Shown: one piece after another, positions 53,599 through 63,743 of the stretch
Layout of the letters: each line of letters opens with the position of its first letter
Position numbering within the stretch: the first letter of the stretch is position 1
Assembly: GCF_030296595.1 (NCBI RefSeq)
Contig: NZ_AP027731.1
Location: forward strand, 3,038,001 to 3,102,000
Direction: 5' to 3'
Source: Naasia aerilata
Lineage (GTDB): Bacteria; Actinomycetota; Actinomycetes; Actinomycetales; Microbacteriaceae
Length of the DNA stretch: 64,000 bases
Program-made: the position numbers and the translations under genes
The notes under the pieces: model-generated
Seen by the model: only the letters and a program-made list of their open reading frames with translations
Databases searched by the model: none
What the model was told of the DNA's origin: nothing

Positions 53599-53964
53599 CT
53601 AGCGCTGCTGCTTGGCCTTCTCGGCGCGCTCGCGCTTGACGCGGGCGTTCTCGGCCATCACCCCGGCGTGCACCTCGCGCTCGCGCACGAGCCACTCCGG
53701 CTTGGTGCGCAGGAGCTCCTGGATCTCGTCGGAGGTGAGCGGATCCGTCACCCCGGAGCGCGTGAGCCCGGCGATCGAGACGCCGAGCTTCGCCGCGACG
53801 ACCTGCCGCGGGTGCGGGCCGCTCCGCCGCAGCTCGGCGAGCCACTCCGGCGGCTCCTCCTGGAGCGTGGCCAGCTGCGAGCGGCTGACGGGCTGCGACC
53901 GGAAGTCCTCGGGGGTCGCCTCCAGCAGCACGCCGAGCTTCTTCGCCGCGGTCTCCGGCTTCAT
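53599..53964 (-). CDS. DUF5997-family protein
   Basis: 121 residues from ATG 53964 (MKPETAAKKLGVLLEATPED); an upstream GTG at 53982 would add six. Conserved parts: PPEWLAELRRSGPHPRQVVA, AKLGVSIAGLTRSGVTDPLT and a basic tail RVKRERAEKAKQQR. The middle resembles a small helix-turn-helix-like unit. Divergent from a LysR-effector gene with 41 bp between starts, a pairing that recurs in actinobacteria. Function unknown; a DNA-binding role for the pair is my inference. Confidence 0.8.
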   Translation of the reverse strand: MKPETAAKKLGVLLEATPEDFRSQPVSRSQLATLQEEPPEWLAELRRSGPHPRQVVAAKLGVSIAGLTRSGVTDPLTSDEIQELLRTKPEWLVREREVHAGVMAENARVKRERAEKAKQQR

Positions 53965-54005
53965 CGTCTGATCCTGCGGCACGGCTCAAGGCTACCCTTG
54001 GGCTC

Positions 54006-54692
54006 GTGGCCGAGTCATTCACGATCGGCGTCGTCACCGGCGTCAGCGCCGACAAGTGGATCCGCGTCTGGCGGGAGCGGATGCCGGACGTTCCGCTCAG
54101 CGTGCTCGCGGTCGAGGAGGGGGCCGCGCTGGAGGCACTCGCCGACAGCGCCGACATGGTCTTCGCCCGCCTTCCCGTCCCGTCCGACGACGACGAGCTC
54201 AGCGTCATCCCCCTGTGGAGCGAGACACCCATGGTGGTCGCAGCGAAGGACCACCCGGTGAAGGTGTTCGACACCGTGACCGTTGCGGACCTGGCCGACG
54301 AGGAGCTCTACGACGGCTGGGACGACGCCACCCTCGACATCGTCGCCGCCGGGCACGGCGTCGCCCGGATGCCGCAGTCCGTCTTCCGTGCCACGGGACG
54401 GCGCGACGTCGTGGCGCGGGAGATCACCGACGCCGAACCAACCCGGGTCGGGTTGGTCTGGCGGACCTCGGGGCCGCTGATCGACGAGTTCATCGGCATC
54501 GTCCGCGGCCGCACGGCGAACAGCTCGCGGGGCGCAGCCCCCGAGCCGGACGAGGGTCCGCCGCTGCGCGCCGCGAAGGCGGCGGCTCCGCGCGCGGCGG
54601 CGAAGAAGCCCACCCCGCCGCAGAAGCGGTATCCCCGCACCTCGGGACGGACGCAGCAGAAGAGGGGCGGCACGCGCGGCAAGCGCCGCTAG
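54006..54692 (+). CDS. LysR-type substrate-binding domain protein lacking a DNA-binding domain
   Basis: 228 residues, GTG 54006. Residues 1-170 are a periplasmic-binding-protein-like LysR effector domain (FTIGVVTGVSADKWIRVWRE, MVFARLPVPSDDDELSVIPL, ETPMVVAAKDHPV, GHGVARMPQSVFRA). There is no N-terminal winged helix. Instead the last 60 residues are strongly basic and Lys/Arg/Pro-rich (KKPTPPQKRYPRTSGRTQQK, then RGGTRGKRR), which could touch nucleic acid. It is divergent from the DUF5997 gene. The ligand is unknown. Confidence 0.8.
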   Translation: MAESFTIGVVTGVSADKWIRVWRERMPDVPLSVLAVEEGAALEALADSADMVFARLPVPSDDDELSVIPLWSETPMVVAAKDHPVKVFDTVTVADLADEELYDGWDDATLDIVAAGHGVARMPQSVFRATGRRDVVAREITDAEPTRVGLVWRTSGPLIDEFIGIVRGRTANSSRGAAPEPDEGPPLRAAKAAAPRAAAKKPTPPQKRYPRTSGRTQQKRGGTRGKRR

Positions 54693-54740
54693 GAAGCGAC
54701 GGAGTCAGGAACCTGACTCCCTCCGGCGACGACCCGCCGC

Positions 54741-55648
54741 TCAGGCCGGAATCGGCCGGAGCGCCTGGAGGACCGCCGCGGGCTGCTCGATGGCCGCGAA
54801 GTGCCCCGCTCCCTGGATCCGGACCGCGGCGAAGTCCCGGATCCGGCTCGCGAACGCCGCCGCATCCCCGGGCCCGACGAAGACGTCGCGCTCACCCACC
54901 ACCGAGCGAACGGGACAGGCGATCGCCCGCCACGTGTCGAGGTCGTACCGTCCCGCCGCACGAGCCGCTCGCACGAACGCGACGGGCCGGATCTCGTCAG
55001 CGAGCGCGGCCGTCACGGACGGGTGCAGGGAGCGGCGGTCGGCGAAGAGCGGCGCGCTGAGCGGCCCGAGCAAGCGGATCGCGTGCAGCAGGCGGAGGAT
55101 CCCGTGCCCGACCGGCCCGAGCAGCGCCAGGGCGCGCATCGCGAGCAGCATCCCCGCGAACCACGGCAGGCGGAGCCCGCCGCGCAGGGGGCGCCGGATC
55201 GCGTCGACCACTGCCCCGCCGGTCCCGGACACCAGTCCCACGCCCACCGTGGCGTCGGGGCGGGTGGCGGCGATGTCGAGCGCGACGAACCCGCCGAGGG
55301 AGTGGCCCAGCACGCTCCACCTGCGGTGGCCGAGCGCCTCCGCGACGCGGACGGCCGCGGCGCTCATCGCCCGCACGTCGGTGCCGGTCAGCGGGAGCGG
55401 GGTCTCCCCCAGCCGGGCAGGTCGATGAGGACGACGTCGGCGAGCGCTCGGCCCGATCCCGCGGCCTCCGCCAGCAGCGGCGTCCAGGTCGTCCAGGAGC
55501 CCGCCGCCCCGTGCAGCAGGATCGTCGCCGGACCGCCCGTGCGCTCGGCGGCGCGCGCCACCACGGGACCGGCCGCCGTGTCGACGACGACCCGGCGCAG
55601 GCCCAGGAGGGTCTCGTCGGGAATCAGTGCGGCCGGCTCTCCCACCAT
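54741..55648 (-). CDS. Alpha/beta hydrolase (one frameshift)
   Basis: About 302 residues after correction. Start ATG 55648 (MVGEPAALIPDETLLGL). Oxyanion region TILLHGAAGSWTTWTPLLAE, nucleophile elbow SVLGHSLGGFVALDIA, acid in SVVGERDVFVGPG and His in IQGAGHFAAIEQP. The frame breaks near 55410 (LIDLPGWG to ETPLPLTGTDVRAM), with one base missing in a run of C's. Likely a cytosolic esterase or epoxide/lactone hydrolase; substrate unknown. Confidence 0.82.
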
Positions 55649-55755
55649 TGGCGTTCGGCGCGGATCGCGTCCGCGGATTGATGCCGCGACCTTCGCCGCT
55701 GGTGCTGCCCGCGCGCGCCTCGCTACCATCTGGCCACCACGAGGAAGGAGCGGCG

Positions 55756-56433
55756 ATGGCGCCGGAGCGCAAGGGGAAGACGGACCGGGTGGGCTGCGAC
55801 ACCTCCGACATGGTGATGGTGCACAACTTCCTCCGGCACGTGTACTCGCCGGCGCCCGAGCTCGTGGCGGGCATCCGGGACGGGGACTCCGCCCGCGCGA
55901 GCGTCGTCGCCGGACACCTCGGCTTCCTCATCCGCTTCCTGCACAACCACCACCGCTCCGAGGACATCGTGCTCTGGGACGAGCTGGAGCGGCGCACTCC
56001 CGCCTGCGCGCTGCACGTCGGGCTCATGCGGCGTCAGCACCAGGAGGTCGGAGACCTCCTCGACGACCTGGAGCCGCGCATCGCGGCGTGGGGCTCCACG
56101 GCGTCGGCGGCGGATGGGGCGGCGATCGTCGCCGGCCTCGAGCGGCTCAACCGGCTGCTCTTCACCCACCTCGGACAGGAGGAGTCGCAGATCCTGCCGA
56201 CGGTCTCCGCCACCTGGACGCAGAAGGAGTGGCAGCAGCTCGAGGCGCACGCGCGGAAGGGCGTGACGCCGAAGGAGATCATGGTGCTGCTGGGCTTCAT
56301 CCTGGAGTCGATGACCCCGGAGGCGCGGGCCTCCTTCCTGCGCGAGGCAGGACCGGTCGGCCTGATCTACCGCGTCTTCGGCGAGCGCCGCTTCAGCGCG
56401 TACCGGCGCCGGCTTTACGGCGTCGCCGCCTAG
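55756..56433 (+). CDS. Hemerythrin-domain protein
   Basis: 225 residues, ATG 55756 after AGGAAGGAG. The His/carboxylate pattern of a non-heme di-iron helical bundle is visible: MVMVHNFLRHVY, FLHNHHRSEDIVLWDELE, RRQHQEVGDLLDDLE and FTHLGQEESQILP. Binds oxygen or senses redox or nitric oxide. The C-terminal 60 residues are an extra helical region found in actinobacterial members. No membrane segment. Confidence 0.87.
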   Translation: MAPERKGKTDRVGCDTSDMVMVHNFLRHVYSPAPELVAGIRDGDSARASVVAGHLGFLIRFLHNHHRSEDIVLWDELERRTPACALHVGLMRRQHQEVGDLLDDLEPRIAAWGSTASAADGAAIVAGLERLNRLLFTHLGQEESQILPTVSATWTQKEWQQLEAHARKGVTPKEIMVLLGFILESMTPEARASFLREAGPVGLIYRVFGERRFSAYRRRLYGVAA

Positions 56434-56472
56434 GAACGCCCGCCCGAGGCGGCCCGCCCTGGCGCGGCCCGC

Positions 56473-56766
56473 TCAGCCGAGTCTGCGGTCGAGCCGCACC
56501 ACCACCTCGTCGCCCGGCGACTTCCCGACGGCCTTCTTGAGCTTCGCGTTCAGCGGGAGCATGTGCCGGCCCTCCCCGAGGGGCAGGAGAGTCGCCTCGA
56601 ACCCGTGGGTGTCGATCGTCCCTGCGACCCGGACCGGCTTCCCCGTGCCGAGGGCCTCCGCCGAGCCGGGCAGGATGACCACCGTCCACCTGTGCGGCCC
56701 CATGTCGCCGGTGAGCCGTTCCGTGTAGGAGAGGTCCATCCCCCGTCCTTCGTCGCTGGAACTCAT
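56473..56766 (-). CDS. DUF1905-domain protein
   Basis: 97 residues, ATG 56766; a second start (MDLSYTERLTGDMGPHRW) lies at 56739 behind a G-rich site. RVAGTIDTHGFEATLLPLGE, RHMLPLNAKLKKAVGKSPGD and VVVRLDRRLG match DUF1905, a small beta-barrel of unknown role that often accompanies a YdeI/OmpD-like domain, absent here. Confidence 0.8.
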   Translation of the reverse strand: MSSSDEGRGMDLSYTERLTGDMGPHRWTVVILPGSAEALGTGKPVRVAGTIDTHGFEATLLPLGEGRHMLPLNAKLKKAVGKSPGDEVVVRLDRRLG

Positions 56767-56928
56767 GCCGCGCCCCTTCGCTCGGTGGACTGGTGGGAGG
56801 AGCCCCCACGAAAGTATACGCCGTCCACATCACGCCGCGGCAAGGGAGCCCACGAACTTGGAACCTCCGGCGGGTGCCCGGCGATCCCTGAGTGACGGCG
56901 CCGCTACGGCGCCCCGCGAGGGAGCCAG

Positions 56929-57543
56929 ATGCGCGCACAGAACGAGATCGAGGTCGACGACTCCGGCTGGCCGCCCGACATGGCCGTCCGCATCCAGGAG
57001 CAGGAGTTCCACCTGCTCGAGCTGCTCTTCATCCGGTCGTCGTGGTCCCTCCGCACCCAGTCCCCCGTGCCGCGGCTGGACCCGGTCCCCGAGCCCGGCG
57101 GCTCGAGCCGCCCGCAGTCCCGCTCCCTGGAGACCTGGTCGGCGCTCTGGGACGCGGCCTGGGCCGGAGCCTGGGCGTGGAGCTACGCGACGGCCCACGC
57201 CCACGGTGCCGGAGTGCCGCCGGATGACGTGTTCAAGGTGCTCGGGCCGCCCAAGCGGTGGAGCAGCGTCGCCGGGACCGACGGCCTCGACGAGGAGGCC
57301 TGGCTGAGCTGGGCGGCCCGGCTCCAGCTGCGCCATCGGGTCGACGAGGAGCCCGAGCGGCAGGTGGTGCCCGCACTCGTCGGAGCCTGGCGTCGCGGCC
57401 TGGACACCGTGTTCGTGATGCCGTACGCCGGGTACTACGCACACCAGCCCGAGGAGAACACCCTCATCGTGTCCCGGGCGACGCGGGAGGACCCCGAGGA
57501 CTACGCGCGGGCCCTGGACGGCTTCGCCGACCGAGGCGAGTGA
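56929..57543 (+). CDS. Hypothetical protein
   Basis: 204 residues, ATG 56929 after GAGGGAG. Rich in Trp (WPPDMAV, SSWSLRTQ, TWSALWDAAWAGAWAWSYAT). FVMPYAGYYAHQPEENTLIV near the end looks conserved. No signal peptide or membrane helix; I do not recognise it. It precedes the sigma-factor gene, from which it is separated by about 200 bp. Confidence 0.65.
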   Translation: MRAQNEIEVDDSGWPPDMAVRIQEQEFHLLELLFIRSSWSLRTQSPVPRLDPVPEPGGSSRPQSRSLETWSALWDAAWAGAWAWSYATAHAHGAGVPPDDVFKVLGPPKRWSSVAGTDGLDEEAWLSWAARLQLRHRVDEEPERQVVPALVGAWRRGLDTVFVMPYAGYYAHQPEENTLIVSRATREDPEDYARALDGFADRGE

Positions 57544-57737
57544 TGCCGCTCGCGGTCCTCGCTCCTCCGCATCCCACCCCACGCCCGGCCCTGACTGCCG
57601 ACGCACCGCGGAATGGCGGGAGAATGGCTCTGCAGGCCACCCTCGCCCCCGGTCGACCGCGGCCCGGAAGCGGCCGCGTGCCACCGGTCGCCGCTCCGCC
57701 CGACCGGCAGGGATCGAGGGCCGTTCGGGAGAGGGAG

Positions 57738-58349
57738 GTGGGAGCCGTCGACGACACTCCTGCCGAGCCGAGCGACATCGCCCTCCTCCGTGAGGCGGAC
57801 TCCGGGCAGAGCTACGCCTTCGGTCTCCTCTACGACCGGCACAAGCGGCGCGTGCTGAACGCCTGCTACCGCATCGTCGCCCATCGCGAGGACGCCGAGG
57901 ATGCCGCGGCGCTCGTCTTCCTCGAGACCTGGCGCCGGCGAGCGGTCGTCCGCGACATCGACGGGTCGATCCTCCCCTGGCTGCTGGCGACCAGCGTCAA
58001 CGTCGGGCGCACCCTCCGCCGCAACCGCGGCCGGTACCGCACCTTCCTGGGCGGCCTGCATCCCGAGGACGGCCACGTCTCCGAAGCGGACTCGGTGGAT
58101 CGCCGTCTCGAGCGTGCAGCGGCTCTGGGCCCGACCTGGGCGGCGTTCGCGAAGCTGAACGCGAAGGAGCAGACCATCCTGCTGCTCTGCGTCGTAGAGG
58201 AGCTGCCGCAGGAGGAGGTCGCGGCCACGCTGGGCATCCCGGTCGGAACGGTCAAGTCCCGGCTCTCGCGGGCGAAGGAGCGCCTCCGCCGCCAGATGGA
58301 GCTCGACGAGTCGCTCGGCCGCGAGCGCGCCCCCGAAGGGAGGCGGTGA
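57738..58349 (+). CDS. ECF-type RNA polymerase sigma factor
   Basis: About 203 residues if GTG 57738 (VGAVDDTPAEPSDIALLRE) is the start; an in-frame ATG at 57624 is possible. Region 2: FGLLYDRHKRRVLNACYRIV, HREDAEDAAALVFLETWRR. Region 4: LNAKEQTILLLCVVEELPQE, EVAATLGIPVGTVKSRLSRA. Directs transcription of a small stress regulon. Its stop overlaps the next gene (TGATG), which encodes a one-helix membrane protein likely to be its control partner. Confidence 0.87.
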   Translation: MGAVDDTPAEPSDIALLREADSGQSYAFGLLYDRHKRRVLNACYRIVAHREDAEDAAALVFLETWRRRAVVRDIDGSILPWLLATSVNVGRTLRRNRGRYRTFLGGLHPEDGHVSEADSVDRRLERAAALGPTWAAFAKLNAKEQTILLLCVVEELPQEEVAATLGIPVGTVKSRLSRAKERLRRQMELDESLGRERAPEGRR

Positions 58350-58867
58350 TGTTCGACCCCGTCGACGACATCGAGCCCACTCCGGGTCGGGAGGAGCGCA
58401 CCCGTCGCGCCCTCGTCCAGTACGCGGCGGCGCACCCGAGGCGGCGCCGCCCGTGGCTGTTCGTGATCCCGGTCATCCTGGTGGCCTCGGTCCTCGGCGG
58501 CGGCGCCATCAATCTCCTGCTCCCCGCGTCCGACCGGACGCAGGTGCACTGCTTCGCCCGCGCGGAGGTGCGGCAAGGCGGCGGGTATCCGGAGGCCGCG
58601 ATCGCGATCGGCCGCCCGAACGGCAAGGCGGCCCTGATCAAGGATGCGCTGAAGGCCTGCACCCAGTTCTGGGAGACGGGACTGCTCGACTCGGAGCAGG
58701 CGGACGGGCTGAGCCGCGATTCCACCGGGCGCACGGCACCCGACCCCGCCAATGCCGTGGTTCCCGACGAGCTCACGGTGTGCGTTCTCCCGGGCGGGGC
58801 TCCTGCGGTCGTGCCCGGGCCGCGCGGCGTGTGCGCCGGCGTGGGCCTACCCGGGGAGCTGCGGTAG
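58349..58867 (+). CDS. Single-pass membrane protein, probable partner of the sigma factor
   Basis: 172 residues from ATG 58349, overlapping the sigma stop; GTG 58346 is equally near. A cytosolic N-terminus (PTPGREERTRRALVQYAAAH) leads to one helix (PWLFVIPVILVASVLGGGAI) and an extracytoplasmic domain with cysteines (VHCFARAEV, KACTQFW, LTVCVLPGG, GVCAG). No zinc-finger anti-sigma motif is visible. The arrangement suggests an anti-sigma role by position only. Confidence 0.7.
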   Translation: MFDPVDDIEPTPGREERTRRALVQYAAAHPRRRRPWLFVIPVILVASVLGGGAINLLLPASDRTQVHCFARAEVRQGGGYPEAAIAIGRPNGKAALIKDALKACTQFWETGLLDSEQADGLSRDSTGRTAPDPANAVVPDELTVCVLPGGAPAVVPGPRGVCAGVGLPGELR

Positions 58868-58988
58868 GAGTTCGGGACACCCACCCGGGATCGGTTCCAC
58901 GGAGTTGGAACCTCCGGGCGGCGGGCGGCGACATGGAGGTGGAGGCGCCGCTTCCGAGGTCGACCTTCCTGCCAGCGAAAGAGCTCCC

Positions 58989-59620
58989 ATGCGCCTCCCC
59001 TGCCTTCATCCCGCCTCGCGGCGCTCGCCGCCTCCGCCGTCGCCGTGCTGCTGCTGACCGCCGGCACCGCGGCGACTCCGACCAGTGCCGCATCGCTCGG
59101 CGGCCCCTACTGCGCGATCGGGGCCGACCCGATGGTGAAGGGCCAGGCCCAGCCCGTCGATGTCGACTGCTTCGCGACCCAGGAGGCGGTCTGGGAGTTC
59201 GTGACTGGCACCCCGCTGCCGGCCGATGGCGCTCCCTCCCGCTCGGACGTGAGCGAGTACAACGCGAGCGTGCTCGACTCGAGCAGCGTCGCGGCCGTCG
59301 GCGGGGCCGACAGCGTCAGCGTGGCCGCGGCTCAGGTGGTGCTGGGCGCCGAGTTCCAGGACATCAACCTGACGGGCCCAAACCTCTACCTCTACGCGAG
59401 CTCGGGCAGCGGTTGCGGGTCGGGAGCGACCTACGGCTTCCCGAACCTCAGCAACTGGGGCTGGAACGACCGCGTCTCGTCGGCGACGGCGTACGCCGGG
59501 TGCCGCTCGCAGCACTACGCGGATGACGTCTATCGGGGCGCTTCCGTCACCTGCTCACCGACCTGCTGGTCGATGCCCACCCTGAACGACGCGGCGACGT
59601 CCATCGTCTTCCGCCCCTGA
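58989..59620 (+). CDS. Secreted beta/gamma-crystallin-like protein (one frameshift)
   Basis: About 210 residues after correction. ATG 58989 begins a signal peptide (restored as RLAALAASAVAVLLLTAGTA, cleavage near TSAAS); one C is missing in the CCCC run near 59000. The mature C-terminal part NLYLYASSGSGCGSGATYGF, NLSNWGWNDRVSSATAYAGC and ASVTCSPTCWSMPTLNDAAT resembles crystallin-like/I36-type inhibitor domains with W-NDR-SS strands and disulfides. Function unknown, secreted. Confidence 0.72.
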
Positions 59621-59651
59621 GAGCCGGTCAGGGACGGGACCACCAGCCCGG

Positions 59652-59810
59652 TCCCGTCCCTGACCCTTTTCCGCGTCCCGCGAGGAAACGGGACGGGAGC
59701 AGCGCCATCGCCCGCCCAGTCCCGTCCCTGACCCTTTTCCGCGTCCCGCGAGGAAACGGGACGGGAGCAGCGCCATCGCCCGCCCAGTCCCGTCCCTGAC
59801 CCTTTGCCCC
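59652..59810. repeat. 68-bp direct tandem repeat
   Basis: TCCCGTCCCTGACCCTTT starts at 59652, 59720 and 59788: period 68 bp, two full units and one partial. Each unit contains CCGCGTCCCGCGAGGAAACG and ends with a CGGGACGGGAG arm that pairs with the next CCCGTCCC, so the transcript can form serial hairpins. It lies in the 290-bp gap after the secreted protein and may terminate its transcription. Confidence 0.85.
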
Positions 59811-59910
59811 GCATGACGGGCACCCTCGCAGGCCCTCCCCAGCGGGGCGGCGCCGTCCCTTCCCTCCCCGGTGGCGAGGCTCCCCGGCCGCGAGCGGCCC
59901 CGACCCTAGG

Positions 59911-62900
59911 ATGACCGCCGTGACCAGGCCCTGGACCGAGAGCGTGACCACCCAGCTGCTTGCCACGGCGATCTGTCCGCGCTGCCGCAGCGCCAATCTC
60001 GCGGACGGCGCCTGCCGCACCTGCGGCGCCGATCTCCGAGGCCCCGAGGGCGCCGAGGTCTGGGAGGCGTCGCTCGCCGCAGCCGAGGCACTCCGGCGGC
60101 GGGAGGAGGCCATCGACCGGCTGCCCACCCTGAGCCGGGCCGCGGCCCCGGCGGCAGCGGCGCCGCTCGGAGCACCCAGCGCCCCGACGCCCGCGACGCC
60201 GGTCGGCGCGGCCCCGGAGCGGCCGAGCTCCCAGGTGAGCGTCCAATCGGTGCTCGCTGCGGCGGGCGCCGGACTCTTCGCCGTGGCGGCCATCGTGTTC
60301 ACCTTCTTCAACCCGGACCTGACCGACGTCCCGACGAGGACCGTCATCGTGGCGGCCGTCACCGCCCTCTTCCTGGGCGGCTCCTGGCTCCTCGCCCGTC
60401 GGGGGCTGCAGTTCTCCGCCGAGTCGATCGGCGCGCTCGGCGTCGTCTTCGTCGGGCTCGACGTCTGGTCGCTCGCCGACGTAGCGCCGCCTCCGATCGG
60501 AGGATTCCTCGCGGGCGCGATCGGCACTGTCATCGCGTCCGCGGGCCTGCTCTGGCTCGCCCGGCGCTCCCGCATCCGCGTCTGGCTGTGGTCCGCGACG
60601 ATCGGCTTCACCATCGCACCCGCCCTGCTCGGCTACGGATTGCACAGCGACTGGCTCGCGGCGGCCGGCGAGGTCGCCGCGCTCGCGGCAGCGCTCGGAA
60701 TGCTCGCGCTGCTCCCCGGCTGGGGCGGCCCTTCGCCTCGCCGCTCGCCGCCGAGCGCGTCACGATCACGATCCTGCAGATCCTGGCGCTCGCGGTCGTC
60801 ACCGCCCGTCTGCCGTTCCTGCCTGCGGCGAACGCGGCGGCGGACAGCCTGGGCAGGGCGGCCCTGCTCGCCACCCTGGGTCTCGCTGGACTCCTCTCCG
60901 CCCGTTACGCTGCCCGGCCGTTCTGGAGCTTCGCCGCGGGCGCGCTCTTCGTGGCGGCCGCGTCCCTCCTCCCCTTCGCGACCTCCCTGCAAGATCCCGT
61001 CTGGTACGTCGCGCTGGTCCCGCTGGCCGCCGCCCTGGCGTGCGCGGCCCTGCTGCTCGTCCGACGGCTCGGCACGATCGCGCAGGCAGCGCTCCGCGCC
61101 GGCGCTGCGACGATCGCGCTCCTCGGCACGCTGCCGGCGTTCGCCGTGGCCCTGGGTCAGCTCCTGATCCCGGCTGTGGTGCTGGGGGTCGGGGGCCGCG
61201 GCGGCGCCGCGGCCCCCGACGGGCTCGGCCTCGGTCTCGTGCCCGGCGACCTCGGGCTGGCGGCGATGCTCGGGCTCCTCTGCTTCGCAGCAGGCCTGGC
61301 CGTGCTCTACCGCGGGGTGCCGCTGCCGCCGCCTCCGGTCGCCGCATTGGCGACGTCCTCTCCGGCAGCCGGGGCACTGGACGACCGGGCCCCCGCCTCC
61401 TCCGGACCAGCGGCGCCTCGGGCCCTCCGCATTCACCCGGTCCACGTGGTGGCCCTCACCACGACGGCACTCGCCATCACCACGTTCGCGGGGTGGACCG
61501 CCCTGGCGTTCCTTCCCCGGGCGGCGATCGCCCTCGCCCTCGCGGTGCTCATCTCCCTCGCGATGGTGCGGGCGCCCTCCGTCGCTCGAGCGCCGCTGGC
61601 CGCCCGGCTCCCCGCTCTCACCGCCGCGCACACGCTCGTCCTCCTCGCCGTCCTCCTGTCCTGGCTGGACGCCGCGCTGACCGTGCCCGTGGGCGTCGCC
61701 GCCGTCGCCGCTCTCGCCGCGGTGTCGCGCACCACCCCCGGAGCCGTGCGGTTCCTCTACGTCGGCGTCGGGTACGTGTACGGGCTCGCGATCCTCGCCG
61801 TCGCACTGTCCGACGCGGGCGTCGCCATCATCCCGCTGCTGTGCCTCACGACGACCGCCGCGTCCGTCGCCGCGCTCGTGGTGTCCCTGCTCGAGTGGCC
61901 GGGGGTCCGGTCCTGGTACGCCGTGCTGGCGGTCACGGCCGTCCCGTTCCTGTTCGGCATCGCCTCCGTGCTGACCGTGCGCAGCGGGTGGACCGCCCTC
62001 TCGACCGCCGTGACCTTCGCGCTGGCGCTCGCGCTGGTCGTCACCCGCCGCCGGGGACTGACCCGGCCCCTGCGGGCGGCCGCTGCCGCCCTGCTGGTGC
62101 CCACCCTGGCCGTCGTGATCGTGTGCCTCGGCGCGGAGCTCCTCGCCGGGAGCGCCTCGCCGGTCACCCTCCCGCTCATCGCCGTGGTGGTCGCGTGCGT
62201 GCTGCCGAGCCGCAATCTGATCGCGGCCGGTCTGCGACGCCGCGGGCTGCCCGACGGCGACGTCCGAGCCTCCGTTCTCTGGGTCGAGATCTCCTCGCTC
62301 ATCACAGCGGCCCTGGCCGTGGTGCTCGCGCTGGTGCGCGACGCGGCCGGCCTCGGGACCACGTTCCTCGTCCTCCTCATCCTCGGCCTCGGCGCAGCCG
62401 CGACCGGCCTCTTCGCGCGGCGCCGCTACGGCTGGTGGATCGCGGGCGCGAGCTGGACCGGAGCCCTCTGGTGCGTGTGGGCCATCGCCGGGATCGCGGT
62501 GGTCGAGCCCTACCTGCTTCCCCCTGCCCTCGCTGCCGCGGTCGTCGGCTTCGTGCTCACCGCCCGCCGCGCGCCGGCGACCGGGCTCTACGCCAGCGGT
62601 CTCGCCTGCGCCGTCCTTCCGACGGCCGGGATCCTGGCCACCGTGGGCTCCGGCGACACGGCAGGTGCGGATGGCGCGCCGTGGCGCGCGTACGGGCTCC
62701 TCGCCGCCGCCGTGCTCCTCCTCGCGCTCGGGGCCGCGCTGCGCCGGCGGCCGGATTCGTCGGGCCTGCACCTCCTCACCGTCCCGACCCTGCTCGGCTC
62801 CATCGCGGCATCAGGCGGCGGGGCCGTGCAGGCGGTGCGGTACGGCCTGGGCCTCGACGCGCTCGATGTCGCCGACGACGAGCTCGTGATGCTCCCCGTG

Positions 62901-63743
62901 CTCGCCCTGAGCATCGGGAGCATGCTCGTCGCGGCAGCGGCGGCATCCGTCCTGCTGTCCTCGCCCGGGCGGCGCGCGCTCGCGCGGCTGCCCAGAGCCG
63001 CCTTCTGGTTCGGCCGGCCCCGCTGGCTCTACGTGCCGGCGAGCCTGTACCTGGTCGCCGGCCCGATCGCGGGAATCCGGCCGGGGTGGTTCCCCATCTG
63101 GACCCTCTGGACGCTCGCGCTCGCTGTGCTCGTCCTGATGCTCGTCACGGTCGCGAGGGCCCGCCGCGGCGGAACGGCCCTTCCGCCGGTGTGGTTCACG
63201 TTCCTGCTCGCGTGGTGCACGGCGGTCGCTGGCTGGAGCGAGCGCGAACTGCGCGTGGAGGCATTCTCCCTTCCCCTCGGGCTTGCGCTTCTCGGGGCAG
63301 GAATCCTGGCGGCCCGAGGTCGAGAGGCTGAGTCGGCGGCGGCCGGACCGACGCGCGGACCTTCCCTCAACGCGTGGCCGGTCGGGTTCACCGGCTCGTG
63401 GCGGCTGTTCGGCCCGGGAATCGTCGTCACGATCCTTCCCTCGGTGCTGGCGACCGGCACCGACCCGCTGACGCAGCGGGCCATCCTCGTGATCGCCCTT
63501 GCCCTGGCGGCGATCCTGGTCGGCCTCCTGCGGCGCCAGGCGGCTCCGTTCTTCCTGGGACTCGTCGTGCTTCCGATCGAGAACATCATCGTGTTCGTGG
63601 TCCAGATCGGCCGGTCCATCAGCGCTGCCCCGTGGTGGATCACCCTCGCCACCGCGGGCGCCGTCCTGCTGGTGATCGCGGTCGGCTACGAGCGGCGCTC
63701 GGCCCAGGGCGGTGTGGCAGCGCGGCTCCGGGACCTCGCCTGA
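59911..63743 (+). CDS. Giant polytopic membrane protein with zinc ribbon (SCO7613-like; one frameshift)
   Basis: About 1277 residues after correction. ATG 59911 (MTAVTRPWTESV) or GTG 59920. A cytosolic zinc ribbon (AICPRCRSANL, ACRTCGADL) and a Pro/Ala-rich linker lead into some 30 or more hydrophobic helices through to the C-terminus. The frame breaks near 60725 (LLPGWGG to FASPLAAERVTITILQ), one base missing. Proteins of this shape (SCO7613 C-terminal-type, common in actinobacteria) have no known function. No cofactor or enzyme motif was seen. Confidence 0.82.

Noticed and set aside
60633..62771. 712-codon - strand frame
   Set aside because: Gly/Arg/Glu-rich antisense of the giant membrane protein, with no hydrophobic or catalytic pattern.
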